From positions 1-16,013 of the forward strand of contig CAKVEH010000011.1 of NCBI GenBank assembly GCA_934728205.1: a stretch of 16,013 nt of DNA, in the 5' to 3' direction. A program made the position numbers and the translations under genes. The number at the start of each line of letters is the position of its first letter. Position 1 is the stretch's first letter. This document shows, in pieces, positions 6,397 through 13,554 of this stretch. This stretch comes from an uncultured Helicobacteraceae bacterium. Its GTDB lineage: Bacteria > Campylobacterota > Campylobacteria > Campylobacterales > Helicobacteraceae. The notes below the pieces were generated by a model. It searched no databases and was not told the DNA's origin. It saw only the letters and a program-made list of their open reading frames with translations.

Positions 6397-7584
6397 ATGA
6401 CTGCAATTATAACTAAAAACAGCAATTTCGTGCGCCTAGATTCTATAATAAGTGAAGTTTTGGGTATTTCTCGTGCAAAAAGTGCAAGCCTTATCAAATC
6501 AAATAAAGTCTATCTCAATGGGAATCTCGCACCAAAGCCAAGTATTCAAGTCGCGCAGGGAGATAAAATTGAGATTGATGAAGATGTAAATTTAAAGCAA
6601 GACTTACCCCATTTAGAGACAGAAAGTTTAGATGAACTCATTGCAACAAAACCACAATTACAACAAATTGATATTTTGCATAAAGATAGTGATATACTCA
6701 TCATTAACAAACCTCCAAATCTCGTCCTCCACCCAGCTCCTAACCTAAAAGAGCCGACTTTGCAAGATTGGCTTAAATGCAAGGCTAAAGATTTTGGCAT
6801 CACTCTTAATGAAGATTCTCGTTATGGCATTGTCCATAGACTTGATAGAGAGACAAGTGGAGTGCTTAGCATTGCAAAAAATGCTACCGCTTTTAACACA
6901 CTCTCAAATCAGCTTAAATCTCGTCAAATGGGGAGAATCTACCTCGCCATTATTGAGCCACCGCTTAAAGAAGCACAAACGCTTGAGTGCTACTTAGGAC
7001 GCAATCCAAAAAATCGCCTAAAAATTACCCAAATTGGTAAAGCTACACGACACATTATCCCACAAGAATGCTTTGAGTATGGCAATGGAGAACCTACACA
7101 AAAAAAAATAAAGCAAGACTTGCAAGGCGATTTAGCACACAATCCTAGCACAGATTCTAGACATTTGCGCTATGCTAAAAGTGCGTTTTTGCCATTACTT
7201 CATTCACGCTCTAATGCAATGCAACTTATAGCGGTTAAACTTTTTACAGGCAGGACACATCAAATTCGCGCACAATTAGAGGGCTTGGGGCGACACATTA
7301 TAGGCGATAGTTTGTATGGATTCAAACTTCACAGCAAGGCTGGCAAAGAATTTAGCACATTTTTAGCACAAAACCCATTAGCGCGTAATCTCACACATAG
7401 AATCTTTTTGCACGCGTATGCGCTTTACTTATGCCATCCAAATGATGAGCGTGGTAAAATATCGCTTTTTAGGGCGCAGATTTTGGCAGATATGGTAGAA
7501 TTTTTGCAGACATTTTTTGATTTGGATGGTGTGAATGAAGCATTGGACATCGAGCGTATTTTGCGTGATTTTAGGGCTTTTTAG
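6397..7584 (+). CDS. RluA/RluD-family RNA pseudouridine synthase
   Basis: The enzyme isomerises uridine to pseudouridine in structured RNA, most likely 23S rRNA. An N-terminal S4-like RNA-binding segment (about 12-65, VRLDSIISEVLGISRAKSASLI) precedes the catalytic domain. That domain shows the RluA-family motifs KPPNLVLHP (105-113), HRLDRETSGVL (147-157) with catalytic Asp150, LKSRQMGRIYLAI (173-185) and FTGRTHQIRAQL (283-294). At 395 residues it is longer than the roughly 325 of E. coli RluD. The extra length falls partly in a polar stretch at about 222-268, just before the GRTHQIR motif. The order next to rodA and an FnIII protein fits the H. pylori gene annotated rluD, but the exact target (RluD, RluC or RluA type) cannot be fixed from sequence. 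Its 3' end overlaps the lipoprotein gene by 50 bp. Confidence 0.9.
   Translation: MTAIITKNSNFVRLDSIISEVLGISRAKSASLIKSNKVYLNGNLAPKPSIQVAQGDKIEIDEDVNLKQDLPHLETESLDELIATKPQLQQIDILHKDSDILIINKPPNLVLHPAPNLKEPTLQDWLKCKAKDFGITLNEDSRYGIVHRLDRETSGVLSIAKNATAFNTLSNQLKSRQMGRIYLAIIEPPLKEAQTLECYLGRNPKNRLKITQIGKATRHIIPQECFEYGNGEPTQKKIKQDLQGDLAHNPSTDSRHLRYAKSAFLPLLHSRSNAMQLIAVKLFTGRTHQIRAQLEGLGRHIIGDSLYGFKLHSKAGKEFSTFLAQNPLARNLTHRIFLHAYALYLCHPNDERGKISLFRAQILADMVEFLQTFFDLDGVNEALDIERILRDFRAF
6406..6411 (-). promoter_or_regulatory. -10 box for rodA
   Basis: A perfect TATAAT (complement of 6406-6411) lies about 38 bp upstream of the preferred rodA TTG start at 6367, with no recognisable -35 box. It falls within the first codons of the divergent pseudouridine synthase. 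Its position makes the more upstream TTG at 6406 an unlikely start codon. Confidence 0.45.
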
Positions 7585-8845
7585 TGGCTGTGCATTCATT
7601 GAGGGAGACAAAAAGTTAAGTTTAGATGAAACCCTCCCAGAACTCGGAAGAATCCAAGTGCTAAACGATGTGAATGCTGTGGGTTTTGAGTGGCAAGGAT
7701 TAAGCCAAGAACCAAAAGCAAGCTCTATAAACCCCTCACTCATACCATCAATTAACACCATAATTGATGGATTTGTCGTGTATCGTGCTGATGCAAGCTC
7801 GCTTAATGATGCCCGCAAAAAACACAAAAACACAAGTGCAGATTTTTTCCCCACAGAGGCATTTAAAAAAATTGCCACGATAAAAAATCCCTTTGCTACG
7901 CATTATTTTGATAGTGGGTTAAAGCCAAAAAGCGTGTATTATTATATGTTTGCCACACTTGGAGCAAATAGCACGGTTGGGAGGACTTCCCGAGTTATTA
8001 AGGTTGAGACTTCCTATGTCGATGCGGTCGAGGGGGTTTTTGGATTCTCAACCACACCAACGAGCAATAAACTCATCATCACTCCTCACCCAAATCCAAG
8101 CGTGAAGTCTTACATTATCCAGCGCAAAAATAACCAAAACACTTTTTCCAAAGTCGCTGAATTAAAGCACCGCTTTGATATTGAGTTTTTTGATGAGAAT
8201 CTCCAAGATAGCAAAACTTATGAATACAGAGTGCTAGCAAAAGATTTTTTAGGCAATCTCTCTGAGCCTAGTGAAATCATATCAGTGCGCACGCTAGACT
8301 TAATCCGCAGTGTTGATGGAGCGCAAGCAAGCAAGGGTCTGCCACTCAAAGTAGAGCTTAAATGGGAGGAGCACCCAGACGCGATAGGATATAGAATCTA
8401 TGTAAGCGATGAGCCAAAAGGCAGATACACATTTCTTGCGGCAAGCAAGCAGACAAAATATACGCACAATCTCGATGAGCACGGCAAGACGATATATTAT
8501 CAAATTGTTGGGATTGATGAGCATTCAATGGATGGCAAACGATTGGCAAGTCCCATTGAAGGCTCTACGCTGCCTCCACCACAGCCCCCTAAAATCACAG
8601 CTTCATTCGTGGAGAATAATGTCATTATCATTGAGTGGGAAGAGCCAAATGATGGGAGAGCAAGAAAATATGCCCTTTATCGTAAAGAGGGCAGGGCTGA
8701 TGCAAATCGCTATGGGAATCTTAGAGAGACAAAATTTATCGACAAAGAAACAAATATAGGTGTAGTCTATACTTATAGTGTAGTGAGTGTCGATGAATTT
8801 GGCATACAATCTGCCCAAAGTCAATCTGTAAGCCTTTCACGCTAA
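7535..8845 (+). CDS. Putative lipoprotein with fibronectin type III-like repeats
   Basis: The function is unknown. The N-terminus MKHWTSSVFCVILGLFSGCA is a lipoprotein signal peptide with the modified Cys at 19; Phe at the -3 position is slightly unusual. The rest looks like four beta-sandwich modules at about 40-160, 163-253, 258-346 and 350-436. Each ends in an FnIII-like strand pattern such as TYEYRVLAKDFLGNLSEPSE, TIYYQIVGIDEHSMDGKRLA or VYTYSVVSVDEFGIQSAQSQ. A proline-rich linker (LPPPQPP, 346-352) precedes the last module. The protein is probably anchored in the periplasm-facing leaflet of a membrane. The ATG lies inside the pseudouridine synthase gene in another frame, and the signal sequence codons 1-16 are entirely in that overlap. 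A homologue sits in the same place in H. pylori as I recall. Its place between rluD-like and trmB genes gives no strong functional clue. Confidence 0.85.
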   Translation: MKHWTSSVFCVILGLFSGCAFIEGDKKLSLDETLPELGRIQVLNDVNAVGFEWQGLSQEPKASSINPSLIPSINTIIDGFVVYRADASSLNDARKKHKNTSADFFPTEAFKKIATIKNPFATHYFDSGLKPKSVYYYMFATLGANSTVGRTSRVIKVETSYVDAVEGVFGFSTTPTSNKLIITPHPNPSVKSYIIQRKNNQNTFSKVAELKHRFDIEFFDENLQDSKTYEYRVLAKDFLGNLSEPSEIISVRTLDLIRSVDGAQASKGLPLKVELKWEEHPDAIGYRIYVSDEPKGRYTFLAASKQTKYTHNLDEHGKTIYYQIVGIDEHSMDGKRLASPIEGSTLPPPQPPKITASFVENNVIIIEWEEPNDGRARKYALYRKEGRADANRYGNLRETKFIDKETNIGVVYTYSVVSVDEFGIQSAQSQSVSLSR

Positions 8846-8883
8846 GTTATTTGTGATGAGAATCTTTTGTCCTTAGGTGAGTT

Positions 8884-10212
8884 ATGCCACATTTTTTCAC
8901 CCAAACTTTGCAAAATTTCTCACTGCCCTTACACAAAGGAGAGTTTGAGTTTGTAGGGGAGTTTTGTCATTGTGTGTATCCTTCTAGGCGAGTAATGCTG
9001 GTTTGCCATAGAGAATCTACGCGTTTTAAGGAATTTTTACTAAGCATAAATGCTGGGCAAAAAGTGCTCTATAAATGTCTCAAATCCACCAAACCAAGCC
9101 CTATTGGAGTCGCCAAAGATGCGCTTGGCATTTTAATGGAGCATTCAAACCAAGTCCTTTCGCACAACCTTTCGCCTAATTCACATCGACAAAAAGTAAG
9201 TTCGCCATTTTTGCTTTTAAAAGATGAAATACCAACTTTTATCACACAAAAACTTGATAATACTAAGCCACTCCAAATTGAGATTGGCTTTGGTTCTGGG
9301 AGACATTTACTTCATCTTGCCAAGTCAAATGCAGATGTGCTTTTTTTGGGAGTGGAGATTCACACGCCATCGCTTCAGCAAGTCTTGCGCCATATAGAAT
9401 TGTTAGATTTAACAAATTTATATGTAACAAACCTTGATGCAAGGTTGCTTGTAGAGCTTTTGCCACACAAATGTGTGAGTGCGCTTTATATTCACTTCCC
9501 CGTGCCGTGGCTTAAAAAGCCTCATAGACGCGTGATTAGCAAGGAGTTTTTAGAGCAAATTGCGCGTGTGCTTAAACCTACACAATTTCCGCAAGATTGC
9601 GATACAAAGAGCACAAATAGCGGAGGATTCTTGCATTTACGCACTGATGAAGAGCAATATGCAAACTTCACATACGATATAGCGCAAGGTTTGGGGTTTA
9701 TCTCACGCCTTAGTGTTGATGAAAATGCGCTAGTGGTAAGCAAATATGAAGCAAGGTGGCGTGCAAAACAAAAGAGAATCTCTGATTTATTTCTTACTAT
9801 TGACAAAAATAGGCAAAATTTGTGTTGCAAAAATAAAAATTTGTGGCAAAATACGACATTTATTTTTCCTAAAATGAATGAGACTATCAGGCGAAATGTG
9901 GAGGATTTGATAGCTTTTTTTGCCAGCCCTGAGCCCATTGGTGCGAATATTGAGCAAGGAGGCTTACAGGGGGCGATACAAAAGGAGGATTATTTTTTAC
10001 ACATTAGTGCAGTGTATAGAGGCGTAGATTGCGTTAAGGGTTCTTTTTTGTTGGAGGTGAGTTTGGGAGATTTTGGCAGGGTGCAAAATGCGTTTGTGTT
10101 GCTTGATATACATAATGCAAAAGTGCGATATGTCAATCCCCCGCTCCCTACCAAAGCGACATTAAAAGCCCACGACCTCTTAGTTAGCATTTTGGAATCT
10201 AAACCAATTTAA
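8884..10212 (+). CDS. trmB: tRNA (guanine-N7-)-methyltransferase TrmB, long epsilonproteobacterial form
   Basis: TrmB uses S-adenosylmethionine to make m7G46 in the variable loop of tRNAs. The Rossmann core spans about 128-290: motif I LQIEIGFGSGRHLLHLA with GFGSG at 135-139, the GVEI acidic residue Glu158, and YIHFPVPWLKKPHRRVISKEFL, the family's PDPWxKKRHxKRR region. The usual Asp of FPDPW is Val207 here. At 442 residues it is far longer than E. coli TrmB (239 residues). About 125 N-terminal residues and about 150 C-terminal residues of unknown role flank the core. Start 8884 is supported by AGGTGA about 4 nt upstream. ftsE follows after 12 bp. Identification of the core is firm; the effect of the Asp to Val change is uncertain and may be a lineage trait. 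Confidence 0.9.
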   Translation: MPHFFTQTLQNFSLPLHKGEFEFVGEFCHCVYPSRRVMLVCHRESTRFKEFLLSINAGQKVLYKCLKSTKPSPIGVAKDALGILMEHSNQVLSHNLSPNSHRQKVSSPFLLLKDEIPTFITQKLDNTKPLQIEIGFGSGRHLLHLAKSNADVLFLGVEIHTPSLQQVLRHIELLDLTNLYVTNLDARLLVELLPHKCVSALYIHFPVPWLKKPHRRVISKEFLEQIARVLKPTQFPQDCDTKSTNSGGFLHLRTDEEQYANFTYDIAQGLGFISRLSVDENALVVSKYEARWRAKQKRISDLFLTIDKNRQNLCCKNKNLWQNTTFIFPKMNETIRRNVEDLIAFFASPEPIGANIEQGGLQGAIQKEDYFLHISAVYRGVDCVKGSFLLEVSLGDFGRVQNAFVLLDIHNAKVRYVNPPLPTKATLKAHDLLVSILESKPI

Positions 10213-10224
10213 GGATGTGTTGGT

Positions 10225-10911
10225 ATGAATGCGGTTACTTCAAATACTATCATTGAGGCAAGGAATCTCTATCTAGCCTATAATAACAAAGAGGACATTA
10301 TCAAAGATGCAAATTTTAGCATTCAAAGGCGTGAGTTCGTGTTTATCACAGGACCAAGTGGGAGTGGGAAAAGCACGATTTTAAACTCACTTTTTGGATA
10401 CTTGCCTATAAAAAGCGGTAATTTGGAAGTGCGTGGGATAAATATGGCGCGTCCATCAAAGGCACAGATTAACTTTTTGCGCCAACATATTGGAATCGTG
10501 TTCCAAGATTACAAGCTCATTAAAGAGTGGAATATAGAGCGCAACATTGAATTGCCAATGATGATTAGCGGATATAAAGAGCAGATTCGCAAAGACCAAG
10601 TGCAAAAACTTCTCACCCACATTAAACTCCCTCATAAATTTAATAAATACCCCCTAGAGCTAAGTGGTGGGGAGCAACAGCGTGTGGCTATGGCTCGTGC
10701 TCTCTCAAGCAACCCTGAAATTATCCTCGCTGATGAGCCAACGGGCAACCTTGATGATTATTCTAGTGATTTGATATGGAATCTTTTGCGCGGGGTTAAT
10801 GAACAGCTTGGTATCACCGTGATTGTGGTTACTCACCGCCTACCGCAAAGTTTTAATGCAAACTTTAGACATATTAGGATTGAGGAGGGAATGGTGTATG
10901 ACTTCGATTAG
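10225..10911 (+). CDS. ftsE: Cell division ATP-binding protein FtsE
   Basis: FtsE is the ABC-type ATPase that works with FtsX at the septum to control peptidoglycan hydrolases in the periplasm rather than to transport a solute. The 228 residues show Walker [10 protein letters not shown] (43-51), Q-loop Gln94 in VFQDYKL, signature LSGGEQQR (146-153), Walker B IILADE (166-171), GNLDD D-loop (174-178) and His204 in the switch. AAGGA at 10211-10215 overlaps the trmB stop and lies 9 nt before the ATG. It overlaps ftsX by 14 bp, as in many bacteria. All catalytic residues are intact, so active ATP hydrolysis is expected. Confidence 0.95.
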   Translation: MNAVTSNTIIEARNLYLAYNNKEDIIKDANFSIQRREFVFITGPSGSGKSTILNSLFGYLPIKSGNLEVRGINMARPSKAQINFLRQHIGIVFQDYKLIKEWNIERNIELPMMISGYKEQIRKDQVQKLLTHIKLPHKFNKYPLELSGGEQQRVAMARALSSNPEIILADEPTGNLDDYSSDLIWNLLRGVNEQLGITVIVVTHRLPQSFNANFRHIRIEEGMVYDFD

Positions 10912-11707
10912 AAATCACTTGGCATTGATTATTCCGTTAATCGCGTTGCTTTTTGGTATTGAGAGTATAATGCTTGTCAATCGTGCTATTTCAACGCACG
11001 AAATGCAGCTTGCGCAAAATTATCAAATAATTATTGCTTCTAAAGAAACACTTGATTTAAACAAGATTCAAACCTTTGTGCGCGAAGCGGTAGAACTCAA
11101 ATCTATTTCTCCAGCATATATTATCAATGAGCTAAAAACTGAGCTTCCCAAAGACGCCATAGAAACATTGCAAAAAGAGTTGCCATTTTTTTATTCTTTG
11201 CGCTTAGATTCTTATCCTAGCGATGAGAGGATTGATAAAATTAGCTCTACACTAAGTCGTTTAGGAAGTGTAACACGCGTAGAATCTTTTAAGAAAACAC
11301 ATTCCCAAGTCTATAAACTTTTGTTGATTATTAAGGGTTCGGTGATTATTTTTTCGGTGCTTAGTGCGATTTTAAGCTGTCTTTTAATGGTAAAACAAAT
11401 CGAGGTGTGGAAGCTAGAGCATAGCGAGCGAATGCAGATTATGAGCTTTTTAGGTGCGCCATCTTGGATGCGTAATAATATTTTATTAAAACTTGCTGTG
11501 ATAGATTCTATCATCGCCACCATAGCGATAGTTTCTGCGCTTGTGTATTTTAAAACCACTCCATTAGCAGGCGATGTGGCTATCGCCTTAGAGGTGGATT
11601 TAGACATTATTAAGACGGCGAGCGATTGTGTGATTTTATTTTTCTCATCAGTTATTATTTCGCTAGTTTCGGTGTTTTTTGTCATTATTAAACAAAAAGA
11701 TTTTTAA
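10898..11707 (+). CDS. ftsX: Cell division protein FtsX
   Basis: FtsX is the membrane partner of FtsE that passes ATP-driven conformational change to a periplasmic hydrolase activator. The ATG at 10898 is chosen because a strong AGGAGG (10883-10888) lies 9 nt upstream; an open frame extends further upstream inside ftsE but has no such signal. The 269 residues give four membrane helices at about 8-28, 140-165, 198-218 and 243-265. There is one periplasmic loop at 29-138, the expected FtsX layout. LEHSERMQIMSFLGAPSWMRNNILL (173-197) is the conserved cytoplasmic region contacting FtsE. It overlaps ftsE by 14 bp and is followed 9 bp later by the EnvC-like gene, consistent with a single functional module. 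Confidence 0.92.
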   Translation: MTSIRNHLALIIPLIALLFGIESIMLVNRAISTHEMQLAQNYQIIIASKETLDLNKIQTFVREAVELKSISPAYIINELKTELPKDAIETLQKELPFFYSLRLDSYPSDERIDKISSTLSRLGSVTRVESFKKTHSQVYKLLLIIKGSVIIFSVLSAILSCLLMVKQIEVWKLEHSERMQIMSFLGAPSWMRNNILLKLAVIDSIIATIAIVSALVYFKTTPLAGDVAIALEVDLDIIKTASDCVILFFSSVIISLVSVFFVIIKQKDF

Positions 11708-11716
11708 GCTTGAATA

Positions 11717-12952
11717 ATGCGTATATTAGGAATCTTACTCGCCTTTGTGGGATTGACATTTGGCGCACCAGATGTGCAAAGGGATATTTCACAAAACACT
11801 AAAAAGCTCGAAGAAACTATCAAGGCACAAAGCAAGATTAGCCAAAAACTCGATAAATTAGGCAGGGCGATTAACCAAAAAAACCAAGAAATTATTAACC
11901 TTGATGCACAAATTGAGAATCTCCAAAAAGGCATAGAGCAAAACAAAAGCAAATATTCCCTCCAAGAAAAATCACTTAAAGATAATCAAACGCGCCAAAC
12001 TGAACTTATAGAAAAATCTAAAAAATTACAAAGCGAAGTTATTTCGCTAGTGAGCAAAAGTCTTGCTTTTTATGCCCTAAGCAATGAAATAGATTCCAAA
12101 GAAGATGTGCTCTCCCAAGAAGTATTAAATATCTTGCTTAAAGATAGCAAAAGGCGTATAAAAACACTCAAAGAAAATCAAGAAAAACTTCATAACGAAA
12201 TAAACAATGTGTCTAAAAATATTTCCACCCTAAAAGATTCTATCCAAGCCCAAAGTGTCAAAAAACTTTCCTTAGAGGAGACAAAAGCAAAGCAAGAGCA
12301 AATTATAGCTTCTATGAAAAAGGAGCTAAACGCTTATAATGCCGAGCTTCAAGCCATCAACAACGAACGAAAGAATCTTGATTCTATTTTGAGTAATTTA
12401 AAAATTATCCAAGCCCAAAATGAAAAAAATATCCAAAAACAAGTCCAAAAAGATGAGCAAGCTCAAGCAAACTTACCAAATCCCAAGCGCACAATTCAAC
12501 CAAGCAAAGATGTGCGCATTGCTTCAAGCGTGTATAAAGACATCAAAACCGCTGTGTATAAGGGGAGTAAAACTATACCGCCATTAGAGCCAAAAACTTT
12601 TAGCATTGACCAAAAATTTGGACCCACTTTTGACCCTGTGTATAAAATGAAATTTTTTTATGAAAATATAATCCTCGTGCCAAAGAATAAAAATGCTAGT
12701 GTTAAAAGCGTGCTTGATGGCAAAGTCGTTTTTGCTAAAGAGAATCCTGTGATTAAAAAAGTGGTAATTATTGAGCATAGCAATTCACTTTATACCGTGT
12801 ATGCTCACCTTGATAAAATTAGCAATGGCGTGAAAAATGGTGTGTATGTGAAAAAGGGTTTTGTCATTGGCAATGTAAATGAAAAACTTAGCTTTGAGGT
12901 TACACAAAAAGATAAACATATCGACCCACTCCAACTTATAAAAATCAATTAA
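11717..12952 (+). CDS. EnvC-like murein hydrolase activator with degenerate LytM (M23) domain
   Basis: This 411-residue protein is probably the periplasmic partner of FtsEX. A signal peptide (MRILGILLAFVGLTFG, 1-16) is followed by a long coiled coil at about 20-250, rich in Lys, Glu, Gln and Asn, and then a C-terminal LytM-like domain at about 300-408. The domain fold is recognisable (VKSVLDGKVVFAKENPVIKKVVIIEHSNSLYTVYAHLDKI and VKKGFVIGNVNEKLSFEV), but the zinc site is broken. The HxxxD segment reads YENII (315-319) and HxH reads KLS (390-392); only His364 of YAHL remains. Loss of catalysis with a coiled coil is the EnvC pattern, in which the LytM domain activates amidases. Position 9 bp after ftsX supports this. 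The amidase target is not in this window. Confidence 0.85.
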   Translation: MRILGILLAFVGLTFGAPDVQRDISQNTKKLEETIKAQSKISQKLDKLGRAINQKNQEIINLDAQIENLQKGIEQNKSKYSLQEKSLKDNQTRQTELIEKSKKLQSEVISLVSKSLAFYALSNEIDSKEDVLSQEVLNILLKDSKRRIKTLKENQEKLHNEINNVSKNISTLKDSIQAQSVKKLSLEETKAKQEQIIASMKKELNAYNAELQAINNERKNLDSILSNLKIIQAQNEKNIQKQVQKDEQAQANLPNPKRTIQPSKDVRIASSVYKDIKTAVYKGSKTIPPLEPKTFSIDQKFGPTFDPVYKMKFFYENIILVPKNKNASVKSVLDGKVVFAKENPVIKKVVIIEHSNSLYTVYAHLDKISNGVKNGVYVKKGFVIGNVNEKLSFEVTQKDKHIDPLQLIKIN

Positions 12953-12961
12953 GCCCATAAC

Positions 12962-12987
12962 ACGATTGTGCGAAACGATTGTGCGAA
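12962..12987. repeat. Perfect 13-bp tandem repeat, two copies
   Basis: ACGATTGTGCGAA occurs twice head to tail (12962-12974 and 12975-12987), 9 bp after the EnvC-like gene stop. The rest of the 161-bp gap to flaG holds an A10 tract and candidate promoter elements. The repeat could be a recent duplication or a pair of binding sites; nothing more can be said from one sequence. Confidence 0.8.
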
Positions 12988-13009
12988 ATAGTTAAATATT
13001 TTCTTACTT

Positions 13010-13043
13010 AAAAGTATTCAAAAAAAAAACCCTTAGTCGATAT
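13010..13043 (+). promoter_or_regulatory. Candidate sigma-28 (FliA) promoter for flaG, with A10 tract in the spacer
   Basis: CGATAT at 13038-13043 matches the -10 core seen in Helicobacter and Campylobacter FliA promoters. The nearest -35-like text is AAAAGTAT at 13010-13017, about 18 bp from the extended -10, whereas the usual spacer is about 11 bp. The spacer includes ten A residues (13020-13029), a tract prone to slippage. Flagellar genes follow. A TATAAA at 13082-13087 is an alternative housekeeping -10. Confidence 0.35.
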
Positions 13044-13113
13044 TGCGAACATAAAAGCAAGAAGATTCAATGGATTGCATATATAAAATACACATTTCAA
13101 GGAGGAATGGCAA

Positions 13114-13485
13114 GTGGATATGAGGATTGAGAATACAAATTCGGCGCAAGCCATCCAAAACAAAATTGTCGATATGGTTGAATCTGTCGCAACAAAACAA
13201 TCAAGTCTCGCACAACAGCAACAACTCGAACAAGAATACACCAAGGAGCAAAAAAAGCAGCTTGAAGCAGAGCTTCGAGCCTTTAGCCAAAAGCTCAATG
13301 AAGAAGTGAGGCAGCTTGGCACAAGCATCAACTTTTCTTATAATGATGTCCTCGAAGGACTCACAGTTACGGTAAAAGAGTTTGGTAGCGGGCGTGTGAT
13401 ACGCGAGATTCCAAGTAGAGAGGCTATTGAGCTTATGCACAAGATGCGTGAAATAGTTGGTATAATTTTTGATAAGCAGGCATAG
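13114..13485 (+). CDS. flaG: Flagellar protein FlaG
   Basis: FlaG is a small cytoplasmic or secreted protein that affects flagellar filament length; its exact mechanism is not established. The 123-residue protein has a polar, Gln/Glu-rich helical N-terminal half (about 15-65). The conserved FlaG domain at about 65-120 contains FSYNDVLEGLTVTVKEFGSGRVIREIPSREAIELMHKMREIVG. I choose GTG at 13114 because AAGGAGG (13099-13105) lies 8 nt upstream; the in-frame ATG at 13120 is 14 nt away and less likely. It begins the flagellar run flaG-fliD-fliS, with 69 bp before fliD. The location next to fliD agrees with other Helicobacter and Campylobacter genomes. Confidence 0.9.
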   Translation: MDMRIENTNSAQAIQNKIVDMVESVATKQSSLAQQQQLEQEYTKEQKKQLEAELRAFSQKLNEEVRQLGTSINFSYNDVLEGLTVTVKEFGSGRVIREIPSREAIELMHKMREIVGIIFDKQA

Positions 13486-13554
13486 ATTCTTATCCCACAG
13501 CCTTGTTTGTCGGATTTGGTGAGTGGAGATTAAATTTACACATAAAGGCAGATT

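Noticed and set aside
6368..6406. Longer rodA start at TTG 6404-6406
   Set aside because: The codon overlaps a perfect TATAAT box, has no ribosome binding site, and the added 13 residues precede the usual SEDS N-terminus; the TTG at 6367 has AAGG at good spacing.
7429..7878. 149-codon minus-strand open frame opposite the pseudouridine synthase and lipoprotein genes
   Set aside because: No domain, no start signal, and fully antisense to better supported genes.
9522..9938. 138-codon minus-strand open frame opposite trmB
   Set aside because: Antisense shadow of trmB without recognisable features.
10823..10897. Upstream extension of ftsX by 25 codons inside ftsE
   Set aside because: The strong AGGAGG at 10883-10888 is placed for the ATG at 10898, and the extension adds an unrelated sequence before the first membrane helix.
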